Positions 55,937-64,000 of a stretch of DNA of 64,000 bases are shown here, piece after piece (position 1 is the first letter of the stretch; each line of letters starts with the position of its first letter). Position numbers and translations under genes: made by a program. The DNA is from Enterobacter hormaechei ATCC 49162 (GTDB lineage: Bacteria; Pseudomonadota; Gammaproteobacteria; Enterobacterales; Enterobacteriaceae), in the NCBI RefSeq assembly GCF_001875655.1, contig NZ_MKEQ01000001.1:682001-746000 (forward strand), read 5' to 3'. The notes beneath the pieces were generated by a model, which saw nothing but the letters and a program-made list of their open reading frames with translations, made no database searches and had not been told where the DNA came from.

Positions 55937-56500
55937 TTAGCGGCTGCGCTTGGCGTGGCGCTCCCAGTTATCTCGCTTCGCGTCATCTGACTTACGCAAC
56001 GAGACATAGCATGCTCCGCTGCCGCCGTGATACGGCTGCGCTTCGCAAAAGGCCTGTACTTCGTCGAACTCGGTCAGCCAGCGCGCAAGATAGCTGCGCA
56101 CCACGTTAGGGTGTGATTGCTGTTCGCGCCCTTTACCATGGACGATGATCAGGTTGCGTAGCCCGTCACGTCCGGCCTGGCGAATAAAGGAATACACCAG
56201 CTGGCGGCATTGCTCCGCAGGCTGGCGTAACAGCGTTAAGCTGGCCTGACGGGAATATTTGCCGGAACGCAGCTTATCGAACACTCCCTGCTGTACCCCT
56301 TCGCGCTGGAACATCAGCGGCTCGTCAAGGGGCAACAGTTCCAGAAACCCCAGCGTCAGAAAGTTATCGAGCTGCTCAGTATCGATTTCCTGACGCGCCC
56401 GCGTGTTACGGCTCTGCTGCCAGTGAATATCCGTGCAGCGCTTGAGCGGCTGGACATCCTCCATGGCGTCAAGAAAAAGTGATTTGTCGTCAGGGTTCAT
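55937..56500 (-). CDS. smrA: Smr-domain DNA endonuclease-like protein SmrA (YdaL)
   Basis: 187 residues from the ATG at 56500, equal to E. coli SmrA, with GGAGG seven bases upstream. N-terminal DDKSLFLDAMEDVQPLKR; C-terminal Smr domain with the LDNFLTLGF-type start, LIIVHGKG (HGxG motif) and HHGGSGACYV-like PYHGGSGACYV. E. coli SmrA has nicking activity. Single gene, upstream of mcaS. Confidence 0.92.
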   Translation of the reverse strand: MNPDDKSLFLDAMEDVQPLKRCTDIHWQQSRNTRARQEIDTEQLDNFLTLGFLELLPLDEPLMFQREGVQQGVFDKLRSGKYSRQASLTLLRQPAEQCRQLVYSFIRQAGRDGLRNLIIVHGKGREQQSHPNVVRSYLARWLTEFDEVQAFCEAQPYHGGSGACYVSLRKSDDAKRDNWERHAKRSR

Positions 56501-56680
56501 GGAAATCCTCCGGCTACATCTGAGTGATGTACTATACCTGCGCCCGCTGCGGGTCTCAATCACCCGGGCAAGGGTTCAAATAATAGTCCAGAAAACAGAT
56601 TAATCACGGACGCTATATATTTCATCCGACCTTAACTTAAATTTCAGTTACCATTAATTAAAAAATTTACGTTAAAAAAT

Positions 56681-56696
56681 CGTGAAATCAATCACT
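56681..56696 (+). promoter_or_regulatory. candidate CRP site upstream of mcaS
   Basis: CGTGAAATCAATCACT contains GTGA-N6-TCAC, a good CRP core. The centre is about 50 bp before the inferred mcaS start. E. coli mcaS is CRP-activated. Confidence 0.65.
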
Positions 56697-56739
56697 CAAC
56701 GCCCTTCTCTTTTAAGAAAAAGCTGTTATAACTTAATAA

Positions 56740-56836
56740 ACCTGCCCAATGGATAATGCATGTAGGGTCCGCCAAAGGATGCACAACTGTGTGTACTGTG
56801 GAGTCTGTCTGATGTCGGACAGACTCTATTTTTTTA
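56740..56836 (+). ncRNA. mcaS: small RNA McaS
   Basis: The 3' two thirds (GGATGCAC...CTGTGTGTACTGTGGAGTCTGTC, then GGACAGACTCTATTTTTTTAT) closely match E. coli McaS as remembered, and it lies between smrA and abgR as in E. coli. GAGTCTGTC/GGACAGACTC plus seven T residues is its terminator. TATAAC at 56727-56732 is a suitable -10, placing the start near 56739-56740. McaS is an Hfq-binding RNA that represses csgD, activates flhDC and pga, and titrates CsrA. The 5' region differs from the E. coli sequence, so target pairing there may differ. Confidence 0.85.
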
Positions 56837-56851
56837 TTGTTATTATTTTTA

Positions 56852-57757
56852 TTAAATTAATTTTCTGGCTTCCCTTCTGAACTGCGTAATTAATGATTCG
56901 GCAAGCGGTGTCTGACGAGAATCGCGTCGCTGAATTAAATAATATGCGGCTTTAGGCAGGGATTCGACAACCGGCAACATTATCAGACGGTGCGCCAGAA
57001 GCGGATCGCACCCCAGCTCCTGCGGTAAAATACTGATGAAATCGCTTTGTGCGACAAGGCTAATACAAGAGGAAAAAGTCTCACAGACAACCCCAATGCG
57101 CGGTATTAGAGAGCGGTGGTTAAAGGTATCCTGTAACTGCTTATAATAACTTCCCCGAGGGGTAGGCATTGTCCAGTTATATTGCAGAAGCTCATGAATT
57201 GAAGTCGCCCCTGTCGCCGGATGTCCTGCCCGGCAAAATACGGCAAAAGGTTTTTCAAACAGCTTTTCAAAAGTAAATTCGTGATCGTACGGCCCCTGAT
57301 AATAGGTGTTGATGGTAAAGTCCAGCTCACCCTGCCGTAATTCATTAATCATCGACACCAGTTGGCCCTCCATAATCCGGACGTTGACCTGAGGATGCTG
57401 GGCATGAAAGCGCGTAATCACGGCTGGCATCAGGCTGCGCGAAATGCTGGCCCCCATTCCAATATTGATCTGCCCGGCAAGTTCGCCCTGCCGCTGGCGG
57501 ATGTCATCCTGCGCCGCCCGTAGCTCCTCCAGAATCAAATTAGCGCGGTGGTAAAACCCTTCCCCACACTCGGTCAGCGCGACGCCTTTACTCCGGCGCA
57601 CAAACAGCTGGGCCGCCATGCCCTCTTCCAGCTCTTTGATGGATTTGGTCAGCGCGGGCTGCGAAAGATTCAGCGTCCGGCTGGCGCCGCGAATACTGCC
57701 CTGACGGGCCACTTCGACAAACGCCCTGATTTGATGAAATTTAATCTGAAATGACAT
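56852..57757 (-). CDS. abgR: LysR-family regulator AbgR
   Basis: 301 residues matching E. coli AbgR: FQIKFHQIRAFVEVARQGSIRGASRTLNLSQPALTKSIKELEEGMAAQLFVRRSKGV and LVSMINELRQGELDFTINTYYQGPYDHEFTFEKLFEK. N-terminal helix-turn-helix, C-terminal effector domain. Divergent from abgABT, which it is expected to control from the 175-bp intergenic region. It is convergent with mcaS, whose terminator lies about 15 bp away. Confidence 0.95.
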   Translation of the reverse strand: MSFQIKFHQIRAFVEVARQGSIRGASRTLNLSQPALTKSIKELEEGMAAQLFVRRSKGVALTECGEGFYHRANLILEELRAAQDDIRQRQGELAGQINIGMGASISRSLMPAVITRFHAQHPQVNVRIMEGQLVSMINELRQGELDFTINTYYQGPYDHEFTFEKLFEKPFAVFCRAGHPATGATSIHELLQYNWTMPTPRGSYYKQLQDTFNHRSLIPRIGVVCETFSSCISLVAQSDFISILPQELGCDPLLAHRLIMLPVVESLPKAAYYLIQRRDSRQTPLAESLITQFRREARKLI

Positions 57758-57932
57758 AACGCGACCGATAACCGTTGTTTATCAGAGTAAAGAAACTGTC
57801 ATCTACTTTAATGGAAACGGATGTGCGAGGGTAATTCCTGAACGGTTAAAACTGTGAAAAATCGCTCAGTGATAAGTAAAAACTATCACAGCGTGAAGCA
57901 GTTCACATATTTTAATGATGACAGGAAAGGAT

Positions 57933-59243
57933 ATGAGTTCACTGGCGCAGTACATCCAGACATTGGTCCCACAACTGAGCGCATGGCGTCGCGATTTTCA
58001 CCATTTTGCGGAATCCGGCTGGGTGGAGTTTCGCACCGCGGCAAAAGTGGCGGAGATCCTGGATCACCTGGGTTATGAACTGGCTATGGGCCGCGACGTG
58101 GTCGACGCCGAAAGCCGGATGGGGTTGCCTGATCACGCCGCGCTGGAGAGCGCGTTTTCCCGCGCGCGCGAACAAGGCGCGCCGGAGAAATGGCTCGCGC
58201 CGTTCGAAGGCGGGTTCACCGGCATTGTCGCGACCCTGAATACCGGTCGCCCCGGCCCGACGCTGGCCTTTCGCGTGGACATGGACGCGCTTGATCTGAG
58301 CGAAGCGCATGACGACAGCCACCGTCCATACCGCGACGGTTTTGCCTCCTGCAACCCGGGCATGATGCACGCCTGTGGTCACGACGGGCATACCACCATT
58401 GGTCTGGGGCTGGCGCAGGTGCTTAAGCAGCACGAAGCGCAGCTCAACGGCACCATCAAACTGATCTTCCAGCCTGCCGAAGAGGGTACGCGCGGTGCGC
58501 GCGCCATGGTTGCCGCAGGGGCGCTGGACGGCGTGGACTACTTTACCGCCATTCATATTGGCACCGGCGTGCCGAAAGGGACGGTGATCTGCGGCAGCGA
58601 TAACTTTATGGCGACAACCAAATTTGACGTGCGCTTTACCGGGGTCGCCGCACATGCTGGCGGTAAACCGGAAGCGGGCCGTAACGCCCTGCTCGCGGCT
58701 GCCCAGGCCGCTATCGCGCTGCATGGCATCGCGCCACACAGCGAAGGCGCGTCCCGGGTTAACGTCGGGGTCATGCAGGCGGGCAGCGGACGCAACGTGG
58801 TGCCGGCTGATGCGTTGCTTAAGGTTGAAACCCGCGGGGAAAGCGAGGCGATTAATCATTATGTCTTCGATCGCGCACAGGCGGTGATTACCGGCGCGGC
58901 AGCCCTCTACGGCGTAACAGCCGGGATTAAGCTGATGGGGGCGGCGACCTCCAGTGCCCCTTCCCCGGCCTGGGTCGATTATCTGCGCGAACAGGCAAGC
59001 CAGGTGCCCGGCGTGACTCATGCCATTGATAAAGTCAAAGCGCCTGCGGGCTCCGAAGATGCCACGCTGATGATGGCCCGCGTACAGCAGAACGGCGGTA
59101 TGGCCTCTTATATGGTCTTCGGCACGGAACTGAGCGCCGGACATCACAACGAAAAATTCGATTTTGATGAGCAGGTGATGAACGTTGCCATCGAAACGCT
59201 GGCGCGAACTGCGCTTAATTTCCCGTGGACGCGAGGTGTGTAA
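57933..59243 (+). CDS. abgA: p-aminobenzoyl-glutamate hydrolase subunit A
   Basis: 436 residues from the ATG at 57933 (same as E. coli), with AGGAAAGG upstream. M20 amidohydrolase: metal-binding [30 protein letters not shown], late [12 protein letters not shown]. It forms the active enzyme with AbgB, splitting p-aminobenzoyl-glutamate (a folate breakdown product) into p-aminobenzoate and glutamate. One-base stop/start overlap with abgB. Confidence 0.96.
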   Translation: MSSLAQYIQTLVPQLSAWRRDFHHFAESGWVEFRTAAKVAEILDHLGYELAMGRDVVDAESRMGLPDHAALESAFSRAREQGAPEKWLAPFEGGFTGIVATLNTGRPGPTLAFRVDMDALDLSEAHDDSHRPYRDGFASCNPGMMHACGHDGHTTIGLGLAQVLKQHEAQLNGTIKLIFQPAEEGTRGARAMVAAGALDGVDYFTAIHIGTGVPKGTVICGSDNFMATTKFDVRFTGVAAHAGGKPEAGRNALLAAAQAAIALHGIAPHSEGASRVNVGVMQAGSGRNVVPADALLKVETRGESEAINHYVFDRAQAVITGAAALYGVTAGIKLMGAATSSAPSPAWVDYLREQASQVPGVTHAIDKVKAPAGSEDATLMMARVQQNGGMASYMVFGTELSAGHHNEKFDFDEQVMNVAIETLARTALNFPWTRGV

Positions 59244-60688
59244 TGCAGGAGAACTACGCTTTTATCGCTGATGCCATCGACACGCGATGTCAGACGTTTA
59301 CCGATATTGCCGACGACATCTGGGACCATCCCGAAACGCGCTTTGAAGAGTTCTGGTCCGCCGAACGGCTCGCCAGCGCGCTGGAAGCCGAGGGCTTTAC
59401 CCTGACGCGGGAAGCCGGAGGCATTCCCAACGCCTTTATTGCCAGCTACGGCAGCGGCAAGCCCGTTATCGCTCTTCTGGGCGAATATGATGCCCTGGCG
59501 GGATTAAGCCAGCAGGCACACTGCGCGACGGCGCAATCCGCCACCCCGGGGGCGAACGGACACGGCTGCGGGCATAACCTGTTAGGCACGGCGGCCTTTG
59601 CCGGTGCGGTGGCGGTGAAAAGCTGGCTGGAACAGCACGGCGGAAGCGGAACGGTACGATTCTACGGTTGCCCCGGCGAAGAAGGCGGCTCCGGTAAAAC
59701 CTTTATGGTCCGTGAAGGGTTATTTGACGACGTGGACGCAGCCGTGACCTGGCACCCGGAAGCCTTCGCTGGCATGTTTAACGTGAGCACGCTGGCCAAT
59801 ATTCAGGCCGCCTGGCGGTTTAAGGGGATCGCAGCCCATGCGGCAAACTCGCCGCATCTGGGACGCAGCGCGCTGGATGCCGTGACGCTGATGACCACCG
59901 GCACAAACTTCCTCAACGAACACATCATTGAAAAAGCGCGCGTACATTACGCCATCACCGATACCGGCGGGATTTCGCCCAACGTGGTGCAGGCCCAGGC
60001 CGAGGTACTGTATCTGATCCGCGCCCCGGAGATGGCCGACGCGCAACAAATCTACGCGCGCATCGAGAAAATCGCCCAGGGTGCGGCGATGATGACCGAA
60101 ACCACCGTCGAGTGTCGCTTTGATAAAGCCTGCTCCAGCTATCTGCCGAACCGTACGCTCGAAGCGGCGATGTACCGCGCATTGCAGCATTACGGCACGC
60201 CGGTCTGGACGGAAGAAGAACGCGCGTTCGCCCGTGAGATCCGCGCCACGCTCACGCCAGACGACCTGCAAAACAGCCTGAAAAACATTGCTGCAACGGG
60301 GGGCGAAGAAGGGAAAGCCTTTGCCCGACGCCATCAGGAGACGCTGCTGGTGGATGAAGTTGCCCCTTATGCCATCACCGATAACGTGCTGGCAGGCTCC
60401 ACCGACGTGGGGGATGTCAGCTGGAAGATGCCCGTCGCCCAGTGCTTTAGCCCCTGCTTTACCGTCGGCACGCCGTTGCATACCTGGCAATTAGTGGCGC
60501 AGGGGCGTACCTCCATTGCCCATAAAGGCATGCTGCTGGCCGGAAAAGTGATGGGCGCGACCGCGCTGCATCTGCTTCAGGATGCCGACCTGCTGCGAAA
60601 ATGCCGGGAAGAGTTCGAACAACACATAACAGAAAAACCGTACGCGTGTCCGATCCCGCAGGGCGTGACACCGTCACTTTTAAAATAA
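59243..60688 (+). CDS. abgB: p-aminobenzoyl-glutamate hydrolase subunit B
   Basis: 481 residues from the ATG at 59243 (same as E. coli). M20 family: [64 protein letters not shown], and a late [10 protein letters not shown]. Partner of AbgA; both subunits are needed for activity. Translationally coupled to abgA. Confidence 0.96.
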   Translation: MQENYAFIADAIDTRCQTFTDIADDIWDHPETRFEEFWSAERLASALEAEGFTLTREAGGIPNAFIASYGSGKPVIALLGEYDALAGLSQQAHCATAQSATPGANGHGCGHNLLGTAAFAGAVAVKSWLEQHGGSGTVRFYGCPGEEGGSGKTFMVREGLFDDVDAAVTWHPEAFAGMFNVSTLANIQAAWRFKGIAAHAANSPHLGRSALDAVTLMTTGTNFLNEHIIEKARVHYAITDTGGISPNVVQAQAEVLYLIRAPEMADAQQIYARIEKIAQGAAMMTETTVECRFDKACSSYLPNRTLEAAMYRALQHYGTPVWTEEERAFAREIRATLTPDDLQNSLKNIAATGGEEGKAFARRHQETLLVDEVAPYAITDNVLAGSTDVGDVSWKMPVAQCFSPCFTVGTPLHTWQLVAQGRTSIAHKGMLLAGKVMGATALHLLQDADLLRKCREEFEQHITEKPYACPIPQGVTPSLLK

Positions 60689-60732
60689 AAAAACACAACA
60701 CAACAACACAACAACAGTCCCGAGGAACGCCC

Positions 60733-62259
60733 ATGAGTATGTCTTCCATACCTTCGCATTCCCCATCCGGTAAGCTCTATGGCTGGGTTGAAAGGATCGG
60801 CAATAAAGTGCCGCACCCTTTCCTGCTTTTTATCTATTTAATTGTCATCCTGATGGTCGCGACGGCTGTGCTGTCCGCCTTTGAGGTGAGCGTGCGCAGC
60901 CCGGCCGACGGCAGCATGGTGGCAGTGAAAAACCTGCTCAGCGTTGAAGGGTTGCACTGGTTTTTGCCGAACGTGATTAAAAACTTCAGCGGTTTTGCGC
61001 CGCTGGGCGCCATTCTCGCCCTGGTGTTAGGGGCGGGACTGGCCGAGCGCGTGGGCCTGCTGCCCGCGCTGATGGTGAAGATGGCTTCGCACGTCAGCGC
61101 GCGTTATGCCAGCTATATGGTGCTGTTCATAGCCTTCTTCAGCCATATCTCGTCCGACGCGGCGCTGGTGATCATGCCGCCGATGGGGGCGCTGATTTTC
61201 CTCGCCGTCGGTCGTCATCCTGTTGCGGGCCTGCTGTCGGCGATTGCGGGCGTTGGCTGCGGGTTTACCGCTAACCTGCTCATTGTGACCACCGATGTGC
61301 TGCTCTCCGGCATCAGCACGGAGGCAGCCAGGACCATCGATGCGGCGATGCACGTCAGCGTGATCGACAACTGGTACTTTATGGCCAGTTCGGTGATTGT
61401 TCTGACGATTGTCGGGGGGCTGATTACCGATAAGATCATTGAGCCGCGTCTGGGTAAATGGGAAGGCCGGAGCGATGAAAAACTTGAGACGCTGAGCAAA
61501 GAGCAGCAGTTCGGCCTGCGCGTCGCCGGGATTGTCTCGCTGGCGTTCATTGCGGTGGTGGCGCTGATGGTGGTGCCGGAGAATGGCGTGCTGCGCGATC
61601 CGATCAAACACACCGTCCTGCCCTCGCCGTTTATTCAGGGCATTGTGCCGCTGATAATTCTTTTCTTCTTCGTCGTTTCGCTCGCGTACGGCATCGCTAC
61701 CGGGAAAATCCGTCGTCAGGGGGATCTGCCACACCTGATGATCGAGCCGATGAAAGAGATGGCGGGTTTCATCGTAATGGTGTTCCCGCTGGCACAATTT
61801 GTGGCCATGTTTAACTGGAGCAACATGGGCAAGTTTATGGCCGTGAGCCTGACAGACGCGCTGGAGGCGGCGGGGTTGAGCGGCGTTCCGGCGTTTGTCG
61901 GGCTGGCGCTGCTGTCGTCCCTGCTGTGCATGTTTATTGCCAGCGGGTCGGCCATCTGGTCGATTCTGGCGCCCATCTTTGTCCCCATGTTTATGATGCT
62001 CGGCTTCCATCCGGCATTCGCCCAGGTCCTGTTCCGTGTCGCCGACTCCTCGGTGATCCCGCTGGCGCCCGTGTCACCCTTCGTTCCGCTGTTTCTAGGT
62101 TTCCTGCAACGCTACAGACCGGAGGCTAAACTGGGTACCTACTATTCGCTGGTCCTGCCCTATCCGCTTATCTTTTTAGGGGTATGGCTGGTGATGCTGG
62201 TGGCGTGGTATCTTGTCGGCCTGCCGATTGGACCGGGTGTTTACCCGAGGCTGAACTAA
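60733..62259 (+). CDS. abgT: p-aminobenzoyl-glutamate transporter AbgT
   Basis: 508 residues from the ATG at 60733 (same as E. coli), starting MSMSSIPSHSPSGKLYGWVERIGNKVPHP. About nine membrane helices with two hairpin loops. Conserved SHISSDAALVIMPPMGALIF and MFIASGSAIWSILAPIFVPMFMMLGFHPAFAQ. Imports p-aminobenzoyl-glutamate by proton or sodium symport. GAGGAA precedes the start. Third gene of abgABT. Confidence 0.96.
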   Translation: MSMSSIPSHSPSGKLYGWVERIGNKVPHPFLLFIYLIVILMVATAVLSAFEVSVRSPADGSMVAVKNLLSVEGLHWFLPNVIKNFSGFAPLGAILALVLGAGLAERVGLLPALMVKMASHVSARYASYMVLFIAFFSHISSDAALVIMPPMGALIFLAVGRHPVAGLLSAIAGVGCGFTANLLIVTTDVLLSGISTEAARTIDAAMHVSVIDNWYFMASSVIVLTIVGGLITDKIIEPRLGKWEGRSDEKLETLSKEQQFGLRVAGIVSLAFIAVVALMVVPENGVLRDPIKHTVLPSPFIQGIVPLIILFFFVVSLAYGIATGKIRRQGDLPHLMIEPMKEMAGFIVMVFPLAQFVAMFNWSNMGKFMAVSLTDALEAAGLSGVPAFVGLALLSSLLCMFIASGSAIWSILAPIFVPMFMMLGFHPAFAQVLFRVADSSVIPLAPVSPFVPLFLGFLQRYRPEAKLGTYYSLVLPYPLIFLGVWLVMLVAWYLVGLPIGPGVYPRLN

Positions 62260-62268
62260 GGAGTATTG

Positions 62269-62784
62269 ATGCTGAGATTACTCGAAGACAAGATTGCGAC
62301 ACCCCTGGGGCCGCTGTGGGTTATCACGGATGAAGCGTTTAATCTGCGGGCTGTTGAGTGGGAAGAGCACAGCGACCGGATGGTTGAGCTGCTCAACATC
62401 CATTATCGTGCCGAGGGTTACGAGCGCATCACCGCCCGTAATCCTGGCGGGCTGAGCGATAAACTGACGGCCTACTTCGAGGGCGATCTCGGCATTATTA
62501 ATACCCTGCCAACCGCCACGGCGGGCACCCCTTTTCAGCGCGAGGTGTGGCAGGCGCTGCGTAATATTCCCTGCGGGCAGGTGATGCACTACGGTCAGCT
62601 GGCAGAGCAGCTTGGCCGTGCCGGTGCGGCGCGCGCGGTCGGTGCGGCAAATGGCTCTAACCCCGTCAGCATTGTGGTGCCTTGCCATCGCGTGATTGGG
62701 CGCAACGGCACCCTGACCGGCTATGCCGGGGGCGTACAGCGCAAAGAGTGGCTGCTGCGTCACGAAGGGTATTTTCTGCTGTAA
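62269..62784 (+). CDS. ogt: O6-alkylguanine-DNA alkyltransferase Ogt
   Basis: 171 residues from the ATG at 62269 (same as E. coli), with TAAGGAG upstream. Active-site [13 protein letters not shown] with the acceptor cysteine, helix-turn-helix [21 protein letters not shown]. Constitutive suicide repair of O6-methylguanine and O4-methylthymine. It starts nine bases after abgT and is probably partly cotranscribed with it. Confidence 0.97.
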   Translation: MLRLLEDKIATPLGPLWVITDEAFNLRAVEWEEHSDRMVELLNIHYRAEGYERITARNPGGLSDKLTAYFEGDLGIINTLPTATAGTPFQREVWQALRNIPCGQVMHYGQLAEQLGRAGAARAVGAANGSNPVSIVVPCHRVIGRNGTLTGYAGGVQRKEWLLRHEGYFLL

Positions 62785-62934
62785 TTCCCAGGCTTTTTGT
62801 GCTTAATTTTCTTCCTGTTAGACCAATAATCCTTAATCAATCTGTGGAATTTCAAGGAGATGGCAGCACGTTGCCGTCTCTTGTCTTTATTGGGGGTTTG
62901 CCAGGCTTACGTCCTTACCAAAAAGATGTTAAAA

Positions 62935-62948
62935 TTGACCAATATCAA
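62935..62948 (+). promoter_or_regulatory. FNR autoregulatory site upstream of fnr
   Basis: TTGACCAATATCAA matches TTGAT-N4-ATCAA at 9 of 10 positions, 20 bp before the fnr ATG, as in the autorepressed E. coli fnr promoter. Confidence 0.88.
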
Positions 62949-62967
62949 TTAAGGCTTGAGCAAACCT

Positions 62968-63720
62968 ATGATCCCGGAAAAGCGAATTATACGACGCATT
63001 CAGTCTGGCGGTTGTGCTATCCATTGCCAGGATTGCAGCATCAGCCAGCTCTGTATCCCGTTTACCCTGAATGAGCATGAACTCGATCAGCTTGACAATA
63101 TCATCGAGCGCAAAAAGCCTATTCAGAAAGGGCAGACGCTGTTTAAGGCGGGAGACGAACTGAAATCGCTCTATGCTATCCGTTCTGGCACCATCAAAAG
63201 CTACACTATTACCGAACAGGGCGACGAGCAGATCACCGGCTTCCATCTGGCAGGCGATTTAGTCGGCTTTGACGCCATCGGCAGTGGCCATCACCCGAGC
63301 TTTGCTCAGGCGCTGGAAACCTCTATGGTCTGCGAAATCCCGTTTGAGACGCTGGACGATCTGTCCGGTAAGATGCCGAACCTGCGTCAGCAGATGATGC
63401 GTCTGATGAGCGGTGAGATCAAAGGCGATCAGGATATGATCCTGCTGCTTTCCAAAAAGAATGCCGAAGAGCGTCTGGCCGCGTTTATCTATAACCTCTC
63501 TCGCCGTTTCGCGGAACGGGGCTTCTCCCCACGCGAATTCCGCCTGACCATGACGCGCGGTGATATTGGTAACTATCTGGGCCTGACCGTGGAAACCATC
63601 AGCCGTCTGCTGGGTCGCTTCCAGAAGAGTGGCATGCTGGCGGTTAAAGGTAAGTACATCACCATCGAAAACGGTGAAGCGCTGGCCATTCTGGCGGGTC
63701 ACTCGCGCAACGTGGCATAA
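62968..63720 (+). CDS. fnr: anaerobic global regulator FNR
   Basis: 250 residues from the ATG at 62968 (same as E. coli); a TTG at 62956 is an in-frame alternative. Iron-sulfur ligands Cys20, Cys23, Cys29 in [11 protein letters not shown], and Cys122 in SMVCEIP. CRP-type beta-roll, dimer helix, and DNA-binding helix [15 protein letters not shown]. The oxygen-sensitive [4Fe-4S] form activates anaerobic genes; candidate targets in this window are ydfZ and the dms-type operon. Confidence 0.98.
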   Translation: MIPEKRIIRRIQSGGCAIHCQDCSISQLCIPFTLNEHELDQLDNIIERKKPIQKGQTLFKAGDELKSLYAIRSGTIKSYTITEQGDEQITGFHLAGDLVGFDAIGSGHHPSFAQALETSMVCEIPFETLDDLSGKMPNLRQQMMRLMSGEIKGDQDMILLLSKKNAEERLAAFIYNLSRRFAERGFSPREFRLTMTRGDIGNYLGLTVETISRLLGRFQKSGMLAVKGKYITIENGEALAILAGHSRNVA

Positions 63721-63855
63721 CTCTCCCGGATATCCCATGCCAGGTCGATAAATTTTCATGATTATTGATCTGGCAAAACTTCCCCCCTGTTTCATTCAAG
63801 ATATATAGGTTACTCTTTTACTTACAGACTGTGGTGACAGTAGTAAGGAGACCTG

Positions 63856-64000
63856 TATGGCAAAGTATCAAAACATGCTGGTGGCTATCGATCCTAATCA
63901 GGACGATCAGCCGGCATTACGACGTGCTGTGTATTTACATCAACGGATTGGTGGCAAAATTAAAGCTTTTTTGCCGATTTATGACTTCTCATACGAGATG
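63856..64000 (+). CDS. uspE: universal stress protein E, 5' part
   Basis: The first 48 codons, running off the right edge. [23 protein letters not shown] and [20 protein letters not shown] are essentially the E. coli UspE start. TAAGGAG lies upstream. UspE is a tandem two-domain universal stress protein; only the start of domain 1 is visible. Confidence 0.95.

Noticed and set aside
57939..59147. 402-codon frame antisense to abgA
   Set aside because: Shadow of abgA, a length-perfect match to a known enzyme.

Overview
The window is chromosomal DNA of a gamma-proteobacterium in the Enterobacteriaceae, most likely of the Enterobacter/Lelliottia type. The backbone genes match the E. coli terminus-region order (ydfZ-ydfI-ydfJ-rspBA, ynfBC-speG, ynfD-dms genes-dmsD, clcB-bioD2-mlc-ynfL-ynfM, asr-ydgU-ydgD-mdtIJ-tqsA, pdxI, smrA-mcaS-abgRABT-ogt-fnr-uspE). 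Blocks of accessory genes break up this order. No tRNA, rRNA, insertion sequence or CRISPR array was seen. Family assignments come from recalled protein sequences and visible motifs; no database search was run.

Layout. 1-7.2 kb: a partial uspG-type gene, FNR-controlled ydfZ, sugar-acid genes ydfI/ydfJ/rspB/rspA, then ynfB-speG. 7.2-14.1 kb: ynfC, an inserted family-17 glycosyltransferase, ynfD, and a DMSO-reductase-type operon (ynfF-ynfG-ynfH-dmsD). Its catalytic gene carries a one-base frameshift in an A7 run. 14.2-26.1 kb is an accessory block between dmsD and clcB: SOS-controlled yebG, a chromosomal chloramphenicol acetyltransferase, a LysR/hydrolase/MFS group, an OsmU-type compatible-solute ABC transporter, and an orphan PAAR type VI secretion effector with its immunity gene. 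26.3-32.0 kb: clcB, bioD2, mlc, ynfL, ynfM. 32.1-33.5 kb is a second orphan type VI module: hcp, an unknown small protein and a DUF1493 protein. 33.6-38.8 kb: an M32 carboxypeptidase, asr with an RstA box, the 27-residue ydgU, ydgD, mdtIJ, tqsA.

38.8-53.2 kb: two oxidoreductases, yajD, an SOS-controlled umuC, the complete pqqABCDEF operon preceded by an M19 dipeptidase, a membrane PQQ-dependent dehydrogenase, an SOS-controlled umuD and a ribbon-helix-helix gene. PQQ made by the operon would serve the dehydrogenase, giving periplasmic sugar oxidation. 53.2-64 kb: pdxI, a Tsr-like chemoreceptor, smrA, the sRNA gene mcaS, the p-aminobenzoyl-glutamate uptake and cleavage genes abgRABT, ogt, fnr and the start of uspE.

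The most unusual observation is a reciprocal decay of two umuDC operons about 9.4 kb apart. At 41.5 kb umuC is intact, but umuD has shrunk to a 13-codon in-frame remnant between its LexA box and umuC. At 52.2-52.7 kb umuD is intact, but only the first codons of umuC remain behind it. Each locus keeps its own LexA box, so DNA polymerase V would have to assemble from unlinked, separately transcribed halves. Also of interest are the two orphan type VI cargo modules, the A7 frameshift in ynfF, and a terminator-like hairpin between pqqA and pqqB.
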